This document shows, piece by piece, positions 1 through 6,949 of a DNA stretch of 13,154 bases. Both the position numbers and the translations under genes were made by a program. Below the pieces are notes generated by a model. The model saw only the letters and a program-made list of their open reading frames with translations. It was not told the DNA's origin and did not search any database. How positions within the stretch are numbered: position 1 is the first letter of the stretch; each line of letters begins with the position of its first letter. The DNA is taken from positions 1-13,154 of the forward strand of contig JAGHSS010000049.1 in NCBI GenBank assembly GCA_018065745.1. Reading direction: 5' to 3'. This DNA is from Candidatus Neoflavobacterium equi (GTDB lineage: Bacteria > Bacteroidota > Bacteroidia > Flavobacteriales > Flavobacteriaceae).

Positions 1-153
1 TATTCTCATGATTATCCCAACAATTTTGCCTACCAGGAGTTCTTGCCGGACGAGATTCAAAATTTCCCTTTCTATGAGCCTGGAGCTAATGCAAGAGAAC
101 AAGAAATTAAAAAGTTTATCACGAATAGATGGAATGATAAATATGATATATAA
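1..153 (+). CDS. rarA: RarA/MgsA replication-associated recombination ATPase, C-terminal end (partial)
   Basis: Frame 1 is open from the first base to TAA at 151-153 and gives 50 residues. The motifs YSHDYPNNFAYQEFLPDEI and FYEPGANAREQEIKKF match my memory of the extreme C-terminus of the RarA (MgsA) AAA+ ATPase family. In that family the region belongs to the C-terminal tetramerisation domain, while the Walker motifs lie upstream and outside this window. RarA acts in the cytoplasm at stalled or collapsed replication forks. The gene is cut by the window edge, so nothing can be said about its start or regulation. A strong hairpin terminator starts three bases after the stop codon. The identification rests on the C-terminal signature alone, but this signature is distinctive. 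Confidence 0.85.
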   Translation, partial: YSHDYPNNFAYQEFLPDEIQNFPFYEPGANAREQEIKKFITNRWNDKYDI

Positions 154-155
154 AC

Positions 156-187
156 AAAAAAATCTGGCCTTTAGCCAGATTTTTTTT
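156..187 (+). terminator. Intrinsic terminator after rarA, probably bidirectional
   Basis: A perfect 13-bp stem (156-168 with 174-186) has the core ATCTGGC/GCCAGAT, a five-base loop CTTTA and a run of eight T on the + strand at 180-187. The left arm begins with seven A, so the minus strand also ends in a U tract. It can therefore terminate rarA and also catch transcripts arriving from the convergent operon at 324-4129. Confidence 0.88.
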
Positions 188-200
188 GTTTTGTGAAATG

Positions 201-314
201 TGGGAATCGCGTTAGCGGTTGTAGCGACATCCTTTTTTGGATGCATCCAAAAAAGATATAGCGAAAGACGCGACCTATTTTTGCAAGCTCTGCGCGGCAA
301 AAAATGGAACGCCC
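201..314 (+). ncRNA. Structured intergenic element resembling Flavo-1 RNA
   Basis: This lies between the convergent ends of rarA and the gene at 324-1034. An outer stem pairs TCGCGT (207-212) with ACGCGA (268-273). It encloses a perfect 22-base palindrome (233-254) of TTTTTTGGATG followed by its complement. A second hairpin pairs TTTTTGC (278-284) with GCAAAAA (297-303). The flanking words GTAGCGACATCC and GATATAGCGAAAGACGCGACC-like sequence, with a trailing ACGCCC, match a pattern I recall as widespread between genes in flavobacteria and assign tentatively to the Flavo-1 motif. The strand is chosen by that resemblance. No protein-coding signal is visible, because the open frames here do not resemble any protein. 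The function of this class is unknown to me. It could also be a DNA-level repeat. Confidence 0.5.
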
Positions 315-323
315 ACAAATGTA

Positions 324-1034
324 TTATTCTGCAATTTGAATGTTTTCTATGCTCAAGACGTTGTCTTTTTCATATTCAAAATACCAACTGCCGTTTTTTT
401 GGTAAAATAATCCGGTTTGATTGCCTTTTAATGCAATGTACATGGAGTCAAATGACGTCTGGGTTAGGGAAATGTAAGGGGCGTTTTGGGCGTCAACCAA
501 GGAGGTTTTGATGCCACGACCAATCCATCTGTACCCCACTTTTGTCGTGTTTGGAACGGTTTTAATCGTTTCTAGAGACGCTGCAGCTGCATTTGTGTTT
601 CTTACAGTTTTACTGTTTGTCAACGTTACTTTCTTTAAATCTGCAAGTTTGCTGTAAAATGCTTTTCTGAAAGCTTCTCTATAACTAACGCGATAGTCTT
701 TTTCACGGCTTACACCTTCATCAGATTTGAAAACTACGTTTCCAAAACAATCTTTTAATTCAAATTCCAAAGCGGTTTTAAACATGGTGTTGTGGTCGTT
801 GTATTCTCCATAAAGGTAGTTACACGCGTTGACAACAACATCTTTAGACACTTCATCTTCATAAAAAACATCAAAACCATTTTGCTTTAAAAAGTCTTTG
901 GTCATGGTGTTCAAACTGTATTTGTCCACCTCATTCATCATTTTAAACTGTCTTGGCAAGACAATTTTCACTTGTGCATCTGCTTGTGTTGAAAATGTAA
1001 AAAGAACAACAAGCGCTAATAAAGCTTTTTTCAT
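324..1034 (-). CDS. Secreted protein of unknown function, last gene of the ABC operon
   Basis: I do not recognise a named family for this 236-residue protein. Residues 1-20 form a clear Sec signal peptide (MKKALLALVVLFTFSTQADA) ending at an AxA-like site before Q21. No lipobox is present. The mature part appears to have two segments. Residues 22-132 contain FKMMNEVDKYS, a short NACNYLYGEY stretch with C71, and LKDCFGNVVF with C96. After a Ser/Thr/Ala-rich linker (about 138-165), residues 166-236 look beta-rich and Tyr/Asn-rich. C71 and C96 could form a disulfide bond in the periplasm. The start codon overlaps the stop of the HAD phosphatase gene by one base (TAATG), which implies translational coupling and the same transcript. 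The protein is probably a periplasmic or envelope accessory factor, with no function assigned. Confidence 0.85.
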   Translation of the reverse strand: MKKALLALVVLFTFSTQADAQVKIVLPRQFKMMNEVDKYSLNTMTKDFLKQNGFDVFYEDEVSKDVVVNACNYLYGEYNDHNTMFKTALEFELKDCFGNVVFKSDEGVSREKDYRVSYREAFRKAFYSKLADLKKVTLTNSKTVRNTNAAAASLETIKTVPNTTKVGYRWIGRGIKTSLVDAQNAPYISLTQTSFDSMYIALKGNQTGLFYQKNGSWYFEYEKDNVLSIENIQIAE

Positions 1035-1723
1035 TATAATATGTTTTTTAATTCTGATAAATGATTGATTTTTAACACTCCCTCTGGCGCTTCTGTAGTT
1101 TCAGAATCAAACCAAATGGCTTGCATTCCCACATCTTGCGCTCCTCTTACATCTGATATTATACAATCCCCAACCATCACTGTTTGTGGCGCCTGAACCT
1201 GAGCTTGTTTCATGGCATACTGGTAAATGATGGGATTGGGTTTTTTAAAACCTGTGGTCTCTGAATCAGTGACGGTTTTAAAAAAATGGGCAATATTAGA
1301 ATTTTTAATTTTATTGGCTTGAACCGGTGCAAAACCATTGGTGATGATGTGCAAATTATACTTTGGAAATAGATAATTCAAAAGCTCCATCGCACCTGGT
1401 ATCAACAGGTTGTGGTTGGGCATCTCTGCGAGATAGGCTTCAGAAAAATCGGAAATATAAGCAGCAGAAAAATCCAAATCCAACGCCTTAAAAACGTCGT
1501 CAAAACGCTTGAAACGCAAATCAGCCTGGGTGATTTTATCCTGTCTGAACAACTCCCAATAAAAAGCATTGGCCTTGCTGTAAAACGACATGAAATCATC
1601 AAAATTTACAGTCAGCTCCCGCTGAGAAATGACGGCCTTCAAAGCAGCCGTAGAATTGATCTCAAAATCCCAAAGGGTGTGATCCAAGTCAAAGAAAATA
1701 TCTGTTACTGCTGTGAATTTCAT
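1034..1723 (-). CDS. HAD hydrolase, YjjG-type (noncanonical pyrimidine nucleotidase family)
   Basis: This is a cytoplasmic HAD-superfamily phosphatase of 229 residues, the usual size for the YjjG group. Motif I is FFDLDHTLWDF with nucleophile D12 and acid/base D14. The insertion after motif I is a helical cap typical of subclass I. Motif II is IITNG (T128), motif III is the Lys in GFKKPNP (K160 or K161), and motif IV is VGDCIISD (D186, D191). All catalytic residues are therefore present. The DHTLWDFE signature and length favour YjjG-type 5'-nucleotidase or house-cleaning activity on noncanonical nucleotides. HAD substrate specificity cannot be read from sequence, so this is a family-level call. 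The ATG directly follows the stop of the upstream CFFCG-protein gene (TAGATG), so the two are co-translated. Any link between this enzyme and the ABC system is unknown. Confidence 0.9.
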   Translation of the reverse strand: MKFTAVTDIFFDLDHTLWDFEINSTAALKAVISQRELTVNFDDFMSFYSKANAFYWELFRQDKITQADLRFKRFDDVFKALDLDFSAAYISDFSEAYLAEMPNHNLLIPGAMELLNYLFPKYNLHIITNGFAPVQANKIKNSNIAHFFKTVTDSETTGFKKPNPIIYQYAMKQAQVQAPQTVMVGDCIISDVRGAQDVGMQAIWFDSETTEAPEGVLKINHLSELKNIL

Positions 1724-2236
1724 CTAATTTCCCTTCACGATAACGGCGTTGTCAATATGGTAAATCCAATCTTCCACATTGGAATCGTTATACCGGAAAG
1801 TACCTTCCAAAGTCACATACTGATCTGTCTTTAGCTTGGGAGTACCACCAGAAAATTTAATTCCCATAATGGTCTCTGGCCCTGCTTGACCACAGAAAAA
1901 ACAAGACGCGAACACATTTTTACTCAAGGCATAGGTCTTGGTGTCAATGGGAACTATAAATCCAGTCATCCTTACTTTCTTCCCTTTTTTAGCCTTTAGC
2001 TTGGTGTTGATCACCGGGGTCATCACCTCTCCATAAACCTTGTCTGGATTTTTGATAAACTTGATTTCACCCAGTAAATTCCAGGTCAATTCCTCCACCG
2101 GTGTTTGATAAAACCCTTGGGTATTAAACGGAATTACAGAAGCGGTATTCAAACTTGAATGTTGTTGCTGCGGGCATATAAAATGCATCCCTGCACACGC
2201 GATGAAGCAGGCAATAGCAATTGTTTTTTTAAGCAT
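1724..2236 (-). CDS. Secreted DUF3299-like CxxC protein of the ABC operon
   Basis: This 170-residue exported protein has a hydrophobic N-terminus (residues 1 to about 21) with cysteines at 10, 14 and 21. Any of these could be a lipidation site, but none sits in a strict lipobox. The mature region contains a beta-rich fold: GKKVRMTGFIVPID (85-98), a central ASCFFCGQAGPETIMGI stretch (110-126, with C112 and C115), and a C-terminal WIYHIDNAVI strand. This arrangement resembles the DUF3299 family as I remember it: an OB-like fold with a cysteine-containing signature, often encoded beside LolD-like ABC ATPases and FtsX-like permeases. The CxxC pair could bind a metal or be redox active. Its start overlaps the permease stop by eight bases. 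The family call is moderate, while secretion and operon membership are strong. Confidence 0.8.
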   Translation of the reverse strand: MLKKTIAIACFIACAGMHFICPQQQHSSLNTASVIPFNTQGFYQTPVEELTWNLLGEIKFIKNPDKVYGEVMTPVINTKLKAKKGKKVRMTGFIVPIDTKTYALSKNVFASCFFCGQAGPETIMGIKFSGGTPKLKTDQYVTLEGTFRYNDSNVEDWIYHIDNAVIVKGN

Positions 2237-3503
2237 TGGCCAAGGTTTTTGATATGTTCATGCTGTAAGCTTTTAAGGCTGGAATGACCGCACTCAAAAG
2301 TCCTATGCACAAGGTTAATATAAACAAGGTGGTTTCATTTTTCCAAACCACTTCAAGGGGATTAAAACTCATTTTGTACTCTTCTTGAGCAGCTAAGGAG
2401 ATGAACCCCAAACAGAAACGCCCAATAATTGTACCAAAAATAAATCCAATCAAACACAACAGCAAACTTTCTATAACAACCAACTGTAGAAGTTGTCTGG
2501 AAGTACCTCCGTGAATTCTGATCAGTGCAAATTCATACTTGCGTTCTTTCAAACGGTTGTATAGAATAACAAAAATACTGATACCTGATAGCAACATAAT
2601 GCCGTATGCTAAATACTTTAGGGATTCAATCCCAACGCCAAACATACTGATCAATCTGTTGATTTCTACAGCTGGAAGTACCGCTTGCATTTTGGTATTT
2701 TGTGCTATAATTCTTGGCCATGTGATAAGCCCCATTTTATTTCTGAAGGAGATCAATACCGCAGTAATCTCTTTTCCATCTTCTGGATTGTGGACTTCAG
2801 CAACCTCGTCTTTGTGGTCGTGGTTGTGGTGTTCTCCATCCTGATGGTCGTGAACTTCTGTGGCGTGGTCCACTGGAGCGTCGTCTGACGCATGATCGTG
2901 CACTGCCCAAACGGACTCAATGTTGGAAACGACTAAATTATCTAGGATACGGTCTGTTGGTTTTAATATTCCAACAATACGGTAGGGATGATTTTCGTGC
3001 ACTTCCCCATGTTCCACGGCGCCGTGAGATCCCAAAAAGGTATCTCCCACTGCCAATTTAAAATTGGATGCAATGGTTGATCCAATCACCACTTCCAAAG
3101 GATTTTTAAACATGGTTCCCTCCAAAAGAGTTCCCCCATATTTTTCAATATATTGTGGTGTAGTACCCAAAATTTTATACCCGTGAAAATTGTCTCCAAA
3201 AGCCAAAGGGATCGCTTCCTTTACAAAGGGATTGGCCATCCATTTTTTAGCTTCTTCATAGTCAATATTTCCCGTGGGAGCATCCATCTGATATACAGAG
3301 GAAAGTAAGACTTGCAACGGACTCCCTTGGGCGCCCAATACCAGGTCTATGTTTTCAATACTGTCATAGAATTTTTTGTCAAACTGATTTTGCAAAAGAA
3401 TCAAGACGGTAATTATCGCGACTGAGGAAGCCAGAAGTATAAAGCTCAAAATGGTATTTAAAGGCTTTAACCACAGGTTTTTCCATGCTAGTTTTATGAT
3501 CAT
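2229..3503 (-). CDS. FtsX/MacB-type ABC permease with histidine-rich periplasmic insert
   Basis: This 424-residue inner-membrane protein has the MacB/FtsX topology. One N-terminal transmembrane helix (about 15-37) is followed by a large periplasmic domain (about 40-290) and three C-terminal helices (about 294-316, 337-365 and 391-413). RKYEFALIRIHGGTSRQL (321-338) is the usual cytoplasmic coupling segment contacting the ATPase. In MacB and LolCDE relatives such permeases drive mechanotransmission or lipoprotein movement rather than classical import. The unusual feature is residues 202-238 of the periplasmic domain, which hold ten His plus many Asp/Glu (HDH, HDHQDGEHHNHDH). Four further His lie at 160, 165, 169 and 172. 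This looks like a metal-binding loop, probably for zinc or a similar divalent ion. Its ATG overlaps the ATPase stop (ATGA), so the two are translated together. The transported substrate is unknown. Confidence 0.92.
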   Translation of the reverse strand: MIIKLAWKNLWLKPLNTILSFILLASSVAIITVLILLQNQFDKKFYDSIENIDLVLGAQGSPLQVLLSSVYQMDAPTGNIDYEEAKKWMANPFVKEAIPLAFGDNFHGYKILGTTPQYIEKYGGTLLEGTMFKNPLEVVIGSTIASNFKLAVGDTFLGSHGAVEHGEVHENHPYRIVGILKPTDRILDNLVVSNIESVWAVHDHASDDAPVDHATEVHDHQDGEHHNHDHKDEVAEVHNPEDGKEITAVLISFRNKMGLITWPRIIAQNTKMQAVLPAVEINRLISMFGVGIESLKYLAYGIMLLSGISIFVILYNRLKERKYEFALIRIHGGTSRQLLQLVVIESLLLCLIGFIFGTIIGRFCLGFISLAAQEEYKMSFNPLEVVWKNETTLFILTLCIGLLSAVIPALKAYSMNISKTLANA

Positions 3504-4129
3504 TTTAATACAATTTGATTTGGGAATTTTTCCTTAAGACGGCTGTCATGTGTGACAATAATTAAGGCTGTTTGAAATTTTGTGGCCATTTCAATCAAGA
3601 GGTCACTCACAATTTGCGTGTTCTCGTCATCCAAACTTGATGTAGGTTCATCAGCCAGCAAAATGGCAGGATCATTGATCAACGCACGTGCAATGCTCAC
3701 ACGCTGTTGTTGTCCAATACTCAAGGCGGTCATCTTTTTGTAAAGCTGATCCCCAAGCCCCAGCGTTTCTAATAGGTGTTGTGCCTTTTCACGCAATTCT
3801 TTTCCTTGGCCCAACCAAGAAGCAAAAACTACATTTTCCAAGACGTTAAAAGCTTCAATGAAATGCGAATTTTGAAGTATCAATCCAATGTGTTTGCCTC
3901 TAAAAGCATCCATTTGATCTCCACTCAATGCCTGGATGTTGTGCTTGTCAATAACAACCGCACCTGAGTCTGCCTTTTGAATTCCAGCCAAAATGTGCAA
4001 CAAGGTTGTTTTTCCAGTACCAGAATTTCCTGATATCAAAAGCGTTTCCCCAGCCTTACATATAAAGTTAGGAAAAACCAAGGTTTTGGAGTTGGGATAG
4101 GTAAATTGAATATTTTGTATACTTACCAT
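3500..4129 (-). CDS. ABC transporter ATP-binding protein, LolD/MacB-like
   Basis: This 209-residue cytoplasmic nucleotide-binding subunit heads the operon. Walker A is GNSGTGKTT (34-42), the Q-loop glutamine is Q86, the signature is LSIGQQQR (136-143), Walker B is ILLADEP (156-162) and the switch His is H194 (THDSR). The size, the LILQNSHFIEAFNVLENV region and the partner permease place it in the LolD/MacB branch (type VII ABC systems). LolD itself works with LolC/LolE, but here there is one FtsX-like permease, which presumably homodimerises, and a secreted CxxC protein. The downstream gene overlaps it by four bases. The 90 bases upstream (4130-4219) separate it from radC and contain a dyad-symmetric site, so the operon may be regulated there. 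Confidence 0.95.
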   Translation of the reverse strand: MVSIQNIQFTYPNSKTLVFPNFICKAGETLLISGNSGTGKTTLLHILAGIQKADSGAVVIDKHNIQALSGDQMDAFRGKHIGLILQNSHFIEAFNVLENVVFASWLGQGKELREKAQHLLETLGLGDQLYKKMTALSIGQQQRVSIARALINDPAILLADEPTSSLDDENTQIVSDLLIEMATKFQTALIIVTHDSRLKEKFPNQIVLK

Positions 4130-4219
4130 TCAGGTATTAGTTAATGTTTACCTAGCTAATTTAAATAGAAAATCACGATACAACAACACAAAACCAAATA
4201 TTTATAAAAACTAATACAA
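4130..4219 (-). promoter_or_regulatory. Leader of the ABC operon with a dyad-symmetric site (possible operator)
   Basis: This AT-rich 90-base gap lies between the radC stop and the ABC operon start. An imperfect 22-base palindrome at 4132-4153 has arms AGGTA (4132-4136) and TACCT (4149-4153) around a central TTAA, ending three bases before the start codon. Seven of eleven positions are symmetric, the kind of site a dimeric regulator could use. I see no convincing Bacteroidota -7 element (TAnnTTTG) and no terminator for radC. A regulatory role is inference from position and symmetry. Confidence 0.3.
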
Positions 4220-4930
4220 TTATTGCTTTTTAATTTGGTCCATCAGTCCCATATCAGCAAAACTGACATAGGTTTGATCCATCAGAATGAGGTGGTCCAA
4301 GACTTCGATGCTCAATGTTAATCCTGCCTGATAAAGCAATTTTGTCTGTTTGATGTCTTCATTGCTCGCCCGCTTATTTCCTGAAGGATGGTTGTGACAC
4401 AAAATAACACTGGTGGCATTGTGTACCAAAGCCGTTTTGAAAATGATGCGGCTGTCAATAACCGTTGCCGTCATCCCGCCCTTGCTTATTTGAGCTTTGT
4501 GAACCATCTTTTTTGAATTGTTTAAATACAACACCCAAAACTCCTCGTGCAACAAATCACTCAGCAAGGGATGCATGACTTGAAAGGCCTGTTTGCTGTG
4601 AGTGATTGTGGAAGTGACCGCATTGAATTCTTTTCTGCGCTTGCCCAACTCCATTGCAGCAATCAGCACAACAGCTTTGGCCTGTCCTATTCCATCAAAT
4701 TCCATAAATTGTTTAACGTCGAATTTGCCCAGCAAATTCAAATTGAAATCCACCTGCTTGACAATTTCTTGGCTGATGGCAAGGGCAGAATTATTTTTGG
4801 TTCCAGTGCCAATAAGTATGGCCAACAGCTCAGCATCACTCAAGGCCGCTGCGCCCTTGAGGATGAGCTTCTCTCTGGGCCTGTCATCAACAGCCCAATT
4901 TTTAATTGTATTTTTTACATTAGTTTTCAT
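4220..4930 (-). CDS. radC: RadC family JAB/MPN-domain protein
   Basis: This 236-residue protein matches the RadC/YicR family in length and architecture. The N-terminal region (about 10-45) has DRPREKLILKGAAALSDAELLAILIGTGT. A helix-hairpin-helix-like segment (about 65-95, with FDGIGQAKA) follows, and then the MPN/JAB domain (about 108-230). The metal-binding JAMM motif is complete: E130, H179-x-H181, S189 and D192 within CHNHPSGNKRASNED. Family members are annotated as DNA repair proteins, but a biochemical function has not been firmly established. The complete JAMM motif predicts a metallohydrolase-type site. It starts 42 bases from a divergent gene (4973-5578). That gap is very AT-rich, so the two promoters must be close together or overlapping. 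Confidence 0.95.
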   Translation of the reverse strand: MKTNVKNTIKNWAVDDRPREKLILKGAAALSDAELLAILIGTGTKNNSALAISQEIVKQVDFNLNLLGKFDVKQFMEFDGIGQAKAVVLIAAMELGKRRKEFNAVTSTITHSKQAFQVMHPLLSDLLHEEFWVLYLNNSKKMVHKAQISKGGMTATVIDSRIIFKTALVHNATSVILCHNHPSGNKRASNEDIKQTKLLYQAGLTLSIEVLDHLILMDQTYVSFADMGLMDQIKKQ

Positions 4931-4972
4931 ATATTGATGGTTTTTAATAAATTTAATTAAAATACCAAGAAT

Positions 4973-5578
4973 ATGAAGAAACTAATCCTTTTGATTTCAA
5001 CTTTAAGCATGATGTTAGCTCCTTTGGGAGTTCTGGCACAAAAATTCACTAATGTAGCATTGGGCAACGCAGCCTTGCTTGTGGTAAACCCCAAAGTGGT
5101 CTACACTTCAGGATACACTAAAATAACCTACCCCAATGGAGATGTGGATCCGTTAAAAGGGGTGTGTACAGATGTGATTATTAGAGCCTACAGAAAACTT
5201 GGTGTTGACTTACAACAATTAGTACATGAAGACATGTCTGCAAACTTTGACTTGTATCCAAGCAAGAGAATATGGGGATTGAAAGGAACAGATAAAAACA
5301 TTGACCACAGAAGAGTACCCAATTTGGAAGTGTTCTTTACTAGAAATGGAAAAAAGTTACCCGTGTCACAAAAAGCTTCAGATTACAAAGCAGGGGATAT
5401 TGTAACCTGGAAATTGGGTGGTAAAATAGACCACATTGGAATGGTGGCAAATAAAAAATCACCAGACGGAAAACGCCTGATGATTGTTCATAATGTGGGT
5501 GGAGGACAGCTATTAGAAGACTGTCTCTTTTTATATCAATTGAATGGACATTATTCTTATTTAAAAATAAATCCTTAG
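4973..5578 (+). CDS. Secreted DUF1287 protein (NlpC/P60-like)
   Basis: This 201-residue exported protein has a signal peptide at 1-22 (ending VLAQ) and a DUF1287 domain covering the rest. Family signatures include ITYPNGDVDP, then GVCTDVIIRAYRKLG with the likely nucleophile C65, KAGDIVTW, DHIGMV with H154, and IVHNVGGG with H173. The Cys/His arrangement resembles the NlpC/P60 papain-like fold, so a periplasmic cysteine peptidase or amidase acting on the cell wall is plausible. I know of no defined substrate for this family. It is the only complete plus-strand gene here and is divergent from radC. Its stop codon overlaps the mpl stop by four bases (5575-5578), with no terminator between them, so transcripts from the two strands may overlap. 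No lipobox is present. Confidence 0.92.
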   Translation: MKKLILLISTLSMMLAPLGVLAQKFTNVALGNAALLVVNPKVVYTSGYTKITYPNGDVDPLKGVCTDVIIRAYRKLGVDLQQLVHEDMSANFDLYPSKRIWGLKGTDKNIDHRRVPNLEVFFTRNGKKLPVSQKASDYKAGDIVTWKLGGKIDHIGMVANKKSPDGKRLMIVHNVGGGQLLEDCLFLYQLNGHYSYLKINP

Positions 5579-6927
5579 AATAACTTTTTCAAATCGTCAA
5601 AGTTAAGTCCGCCATAATTTCCTGAGCTCATCAACAACAAGGCTGAATTTTCTAAATCAGCACTGAAAAGAAACTCTTGAAAAGCAGCTGGATTAGTATA
5701 AATTGTCAAATCTTTCCTGTTGAAAGCTTTGGCAATTTGTTCTTGAGAGACCTCTTCCAACTGTTTAATTTTTACCGCATCTGGAGAAAAGAAAACAACC
5801 GCTTGATCTGCTGCGTCCAAAGCACCTTCATATTCTTTCAAGAATGTCGCGTTTAAACTACTGTAGGTATGCAATTCCAAACACGCAATTAATTTTCTGT
5901 CTGGATATTGGTCTTTTACCGCTTTGGTAGTTGCAGCCACCTTGCTTGGTGAGTGTGCAAAATCTTTATAGGCTACCTTGTTACTTCCTTCAGCAATTTT
6001 TTCTAAACGCTTTGAAGCACCTTTAAAGCTGGCAATAGCTTCATAAAAATCAGCCTCATCAACACCCATATTTTGACAGATCCATTTTGCACCTGCCAGG
6101 TTGTTTAAATTGTGTGCGCCAAAAACTTCAATCGGCATCATGCCTTCTGGAGTTTCCAAAAGTGTTTGCCCCTTTTCTACTGCGTATGCTGGCGTGCTAT
6201 ATGCAATTTTTCTGATTGGGATTTCTGCACTTTCAGCAACTTGTTTTACAGTAGCATCGTCCTCATTATAGATTAAGATACCGCCGTTGGTAATTTTATT
6301 TACAAAAATTTCAAACTGCTCTACATAATTTTCAAACGTCGGGAAAACGTTGATGTGGTCCCAAGCGATTCCAGATATCAACGCAATATTTGGTTGATAC
6401 AAATGGAATTTTGGACGTCTGTCCATTGGCGAAGAAAGGTATTCATCCCCTTCCAAAACAATAAACTCATTGTCTGACGTCAAATGTACCATGGTGTCAA
6501 AACCTTCCAATTGAGCTCCAACCATATAATCTACCTCAATATCGTGGTAGTGCATGACGTGAAGAATCATGGAAGTTATGGTTGTCTTTCCATGGGAACC
6601 ACCAATAACAACACGGGTTTTATTTTTTGATTGTTCATATAAGAATTCAGGATAAGAATAAATTTTTATACCCAATTCCTGAGCTTTCAACAATTCAGGA
6701 TTATCTGCTTTGGCGTGCATACCCAAGATGATCGCGTCCAAGTCAGCAGTAATTTTCTCTGGAAACCAACCCATGGTTTCAGGTAAAAGTCCTCTTTTTT
6801 CCAAGCGTGTTTTTGAAGGTTCAAAAACTGCGTCGTCACTACCTGTGATCTGATCTCCTTTTTGATGTAAGGCCAAAGCTAAGTTGTGCATAGCACTACC
6901 ACCAATGGCAATAAAATGTACTCTCAT
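5575..6927 (-). CDS. mpl: Mpl murein peptide ligase (UDP-MurNAc : L-Ala-gamma-D-Glu-meso-DAP ligase)
   Basis: This 450-residue cytoplasmic Mur ligase recycles peptidoglycan by joining the released tripeptide to UDP-MurNAc with ATP. The N-terminal UDP-binding Rossmann segment has HFIAIGGSAMHNLA (4-17). The ATP P-loop is GGSHGKTT (109-116). The central domain carries EGDEY (159-163) and WDHINVF (189-195), where H191 and N193 are the usual Mur ligase positions. The C-terminal domain has GAHNLNN (270-276), GASKRLE (303-309) and KDFAHSPSK (321-329). The DFAH motif, the residue after the P-loop and the length separate it from MurC. The KDFAHSP form instead of the E. coli DDFAHHP is, as I recall, normal for Bacteroidota. 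It is the last gene of a four-gene minus-strand operon, 22 bases after the TPR gene. Confidence 0.93.
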   Translation of the reverse strand: MRVHFIAIGGSAMHNLALALHQKGDQITGSDDAVFEPSKTRLEKRGLLPETMGWFPEKITADLDAIILGMHAKADNPELLKAQELGIKIYSYPEFLYEQSKNKTRVVIGGSHGKTTITSMILHVMHYHDIEVDYMVGAQLEGFDTMVHLTSDNEFIVLEGDEYLSSPMDRRPKFHLYQPNIALISGIAWDHINVFPTFENYVEQFEIFVNKITNGGILIYNEDDATVKQVAESAEIPIRKIAYSTPAYAVEKGQTLLETPEGMMPIEVFGAHNLNNLAGAKWICQNMGVDEADFYEAIASFKGASKRLEKIAEGSNKVAYKDFAHSPSKVAATTKAVKDQYPDRKLIACLELHTYSSLNATFLKEYEGALDAADQAVVFFSPDAVKIKQLEEVSQEQIAKAFNRKDLTIYTNPAAFQEFLFSADLENSALLLMSSGNYGGLNFDDLKKLF

Positions 6928-6949
6928 TTGAATAACTGAATATGGATAC

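Noticed and set aside
278..303. Hairpin TTTTTGC/GCAAAAA considered as a terminator for the minus-strand operon
   Set aside because: On the minus strand the stem is followed by no U tract. The hairpin at 156-187 is a much better terminator for both directions.
321..329. Residues 321-329 of Mpl (KDFAHSPSK), considered as a degenerate active-site motif
   Set aside because: As I recall, this form is usual for Bacteroidota Mpl proteins, and the other ligase motifs are intact. The coordinates given here are residue numbers within Mpl.
200..511. Plus-strand open frame of 103 codons across the Flavo-1-like element
   Set aside because: It overlaps the structured element and is antisense to the secreted-protein gene. 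Its translation is Cys/Arg/Phe-rich with no family resemblance.
2805..2880. G/T-rich near-repeat at the DNA level, considered as a tandem repeat or regulatory element
   Set aside because: It is explained by His and Asp codons of the His-rich permease loop on the minus strand.
4547..4960. Plus-strand open frame of 137 codons inside radC
   Set aside because: It is fully antisense to radC, which has a complete JAMM motif, and its translation shows no domain or signal.
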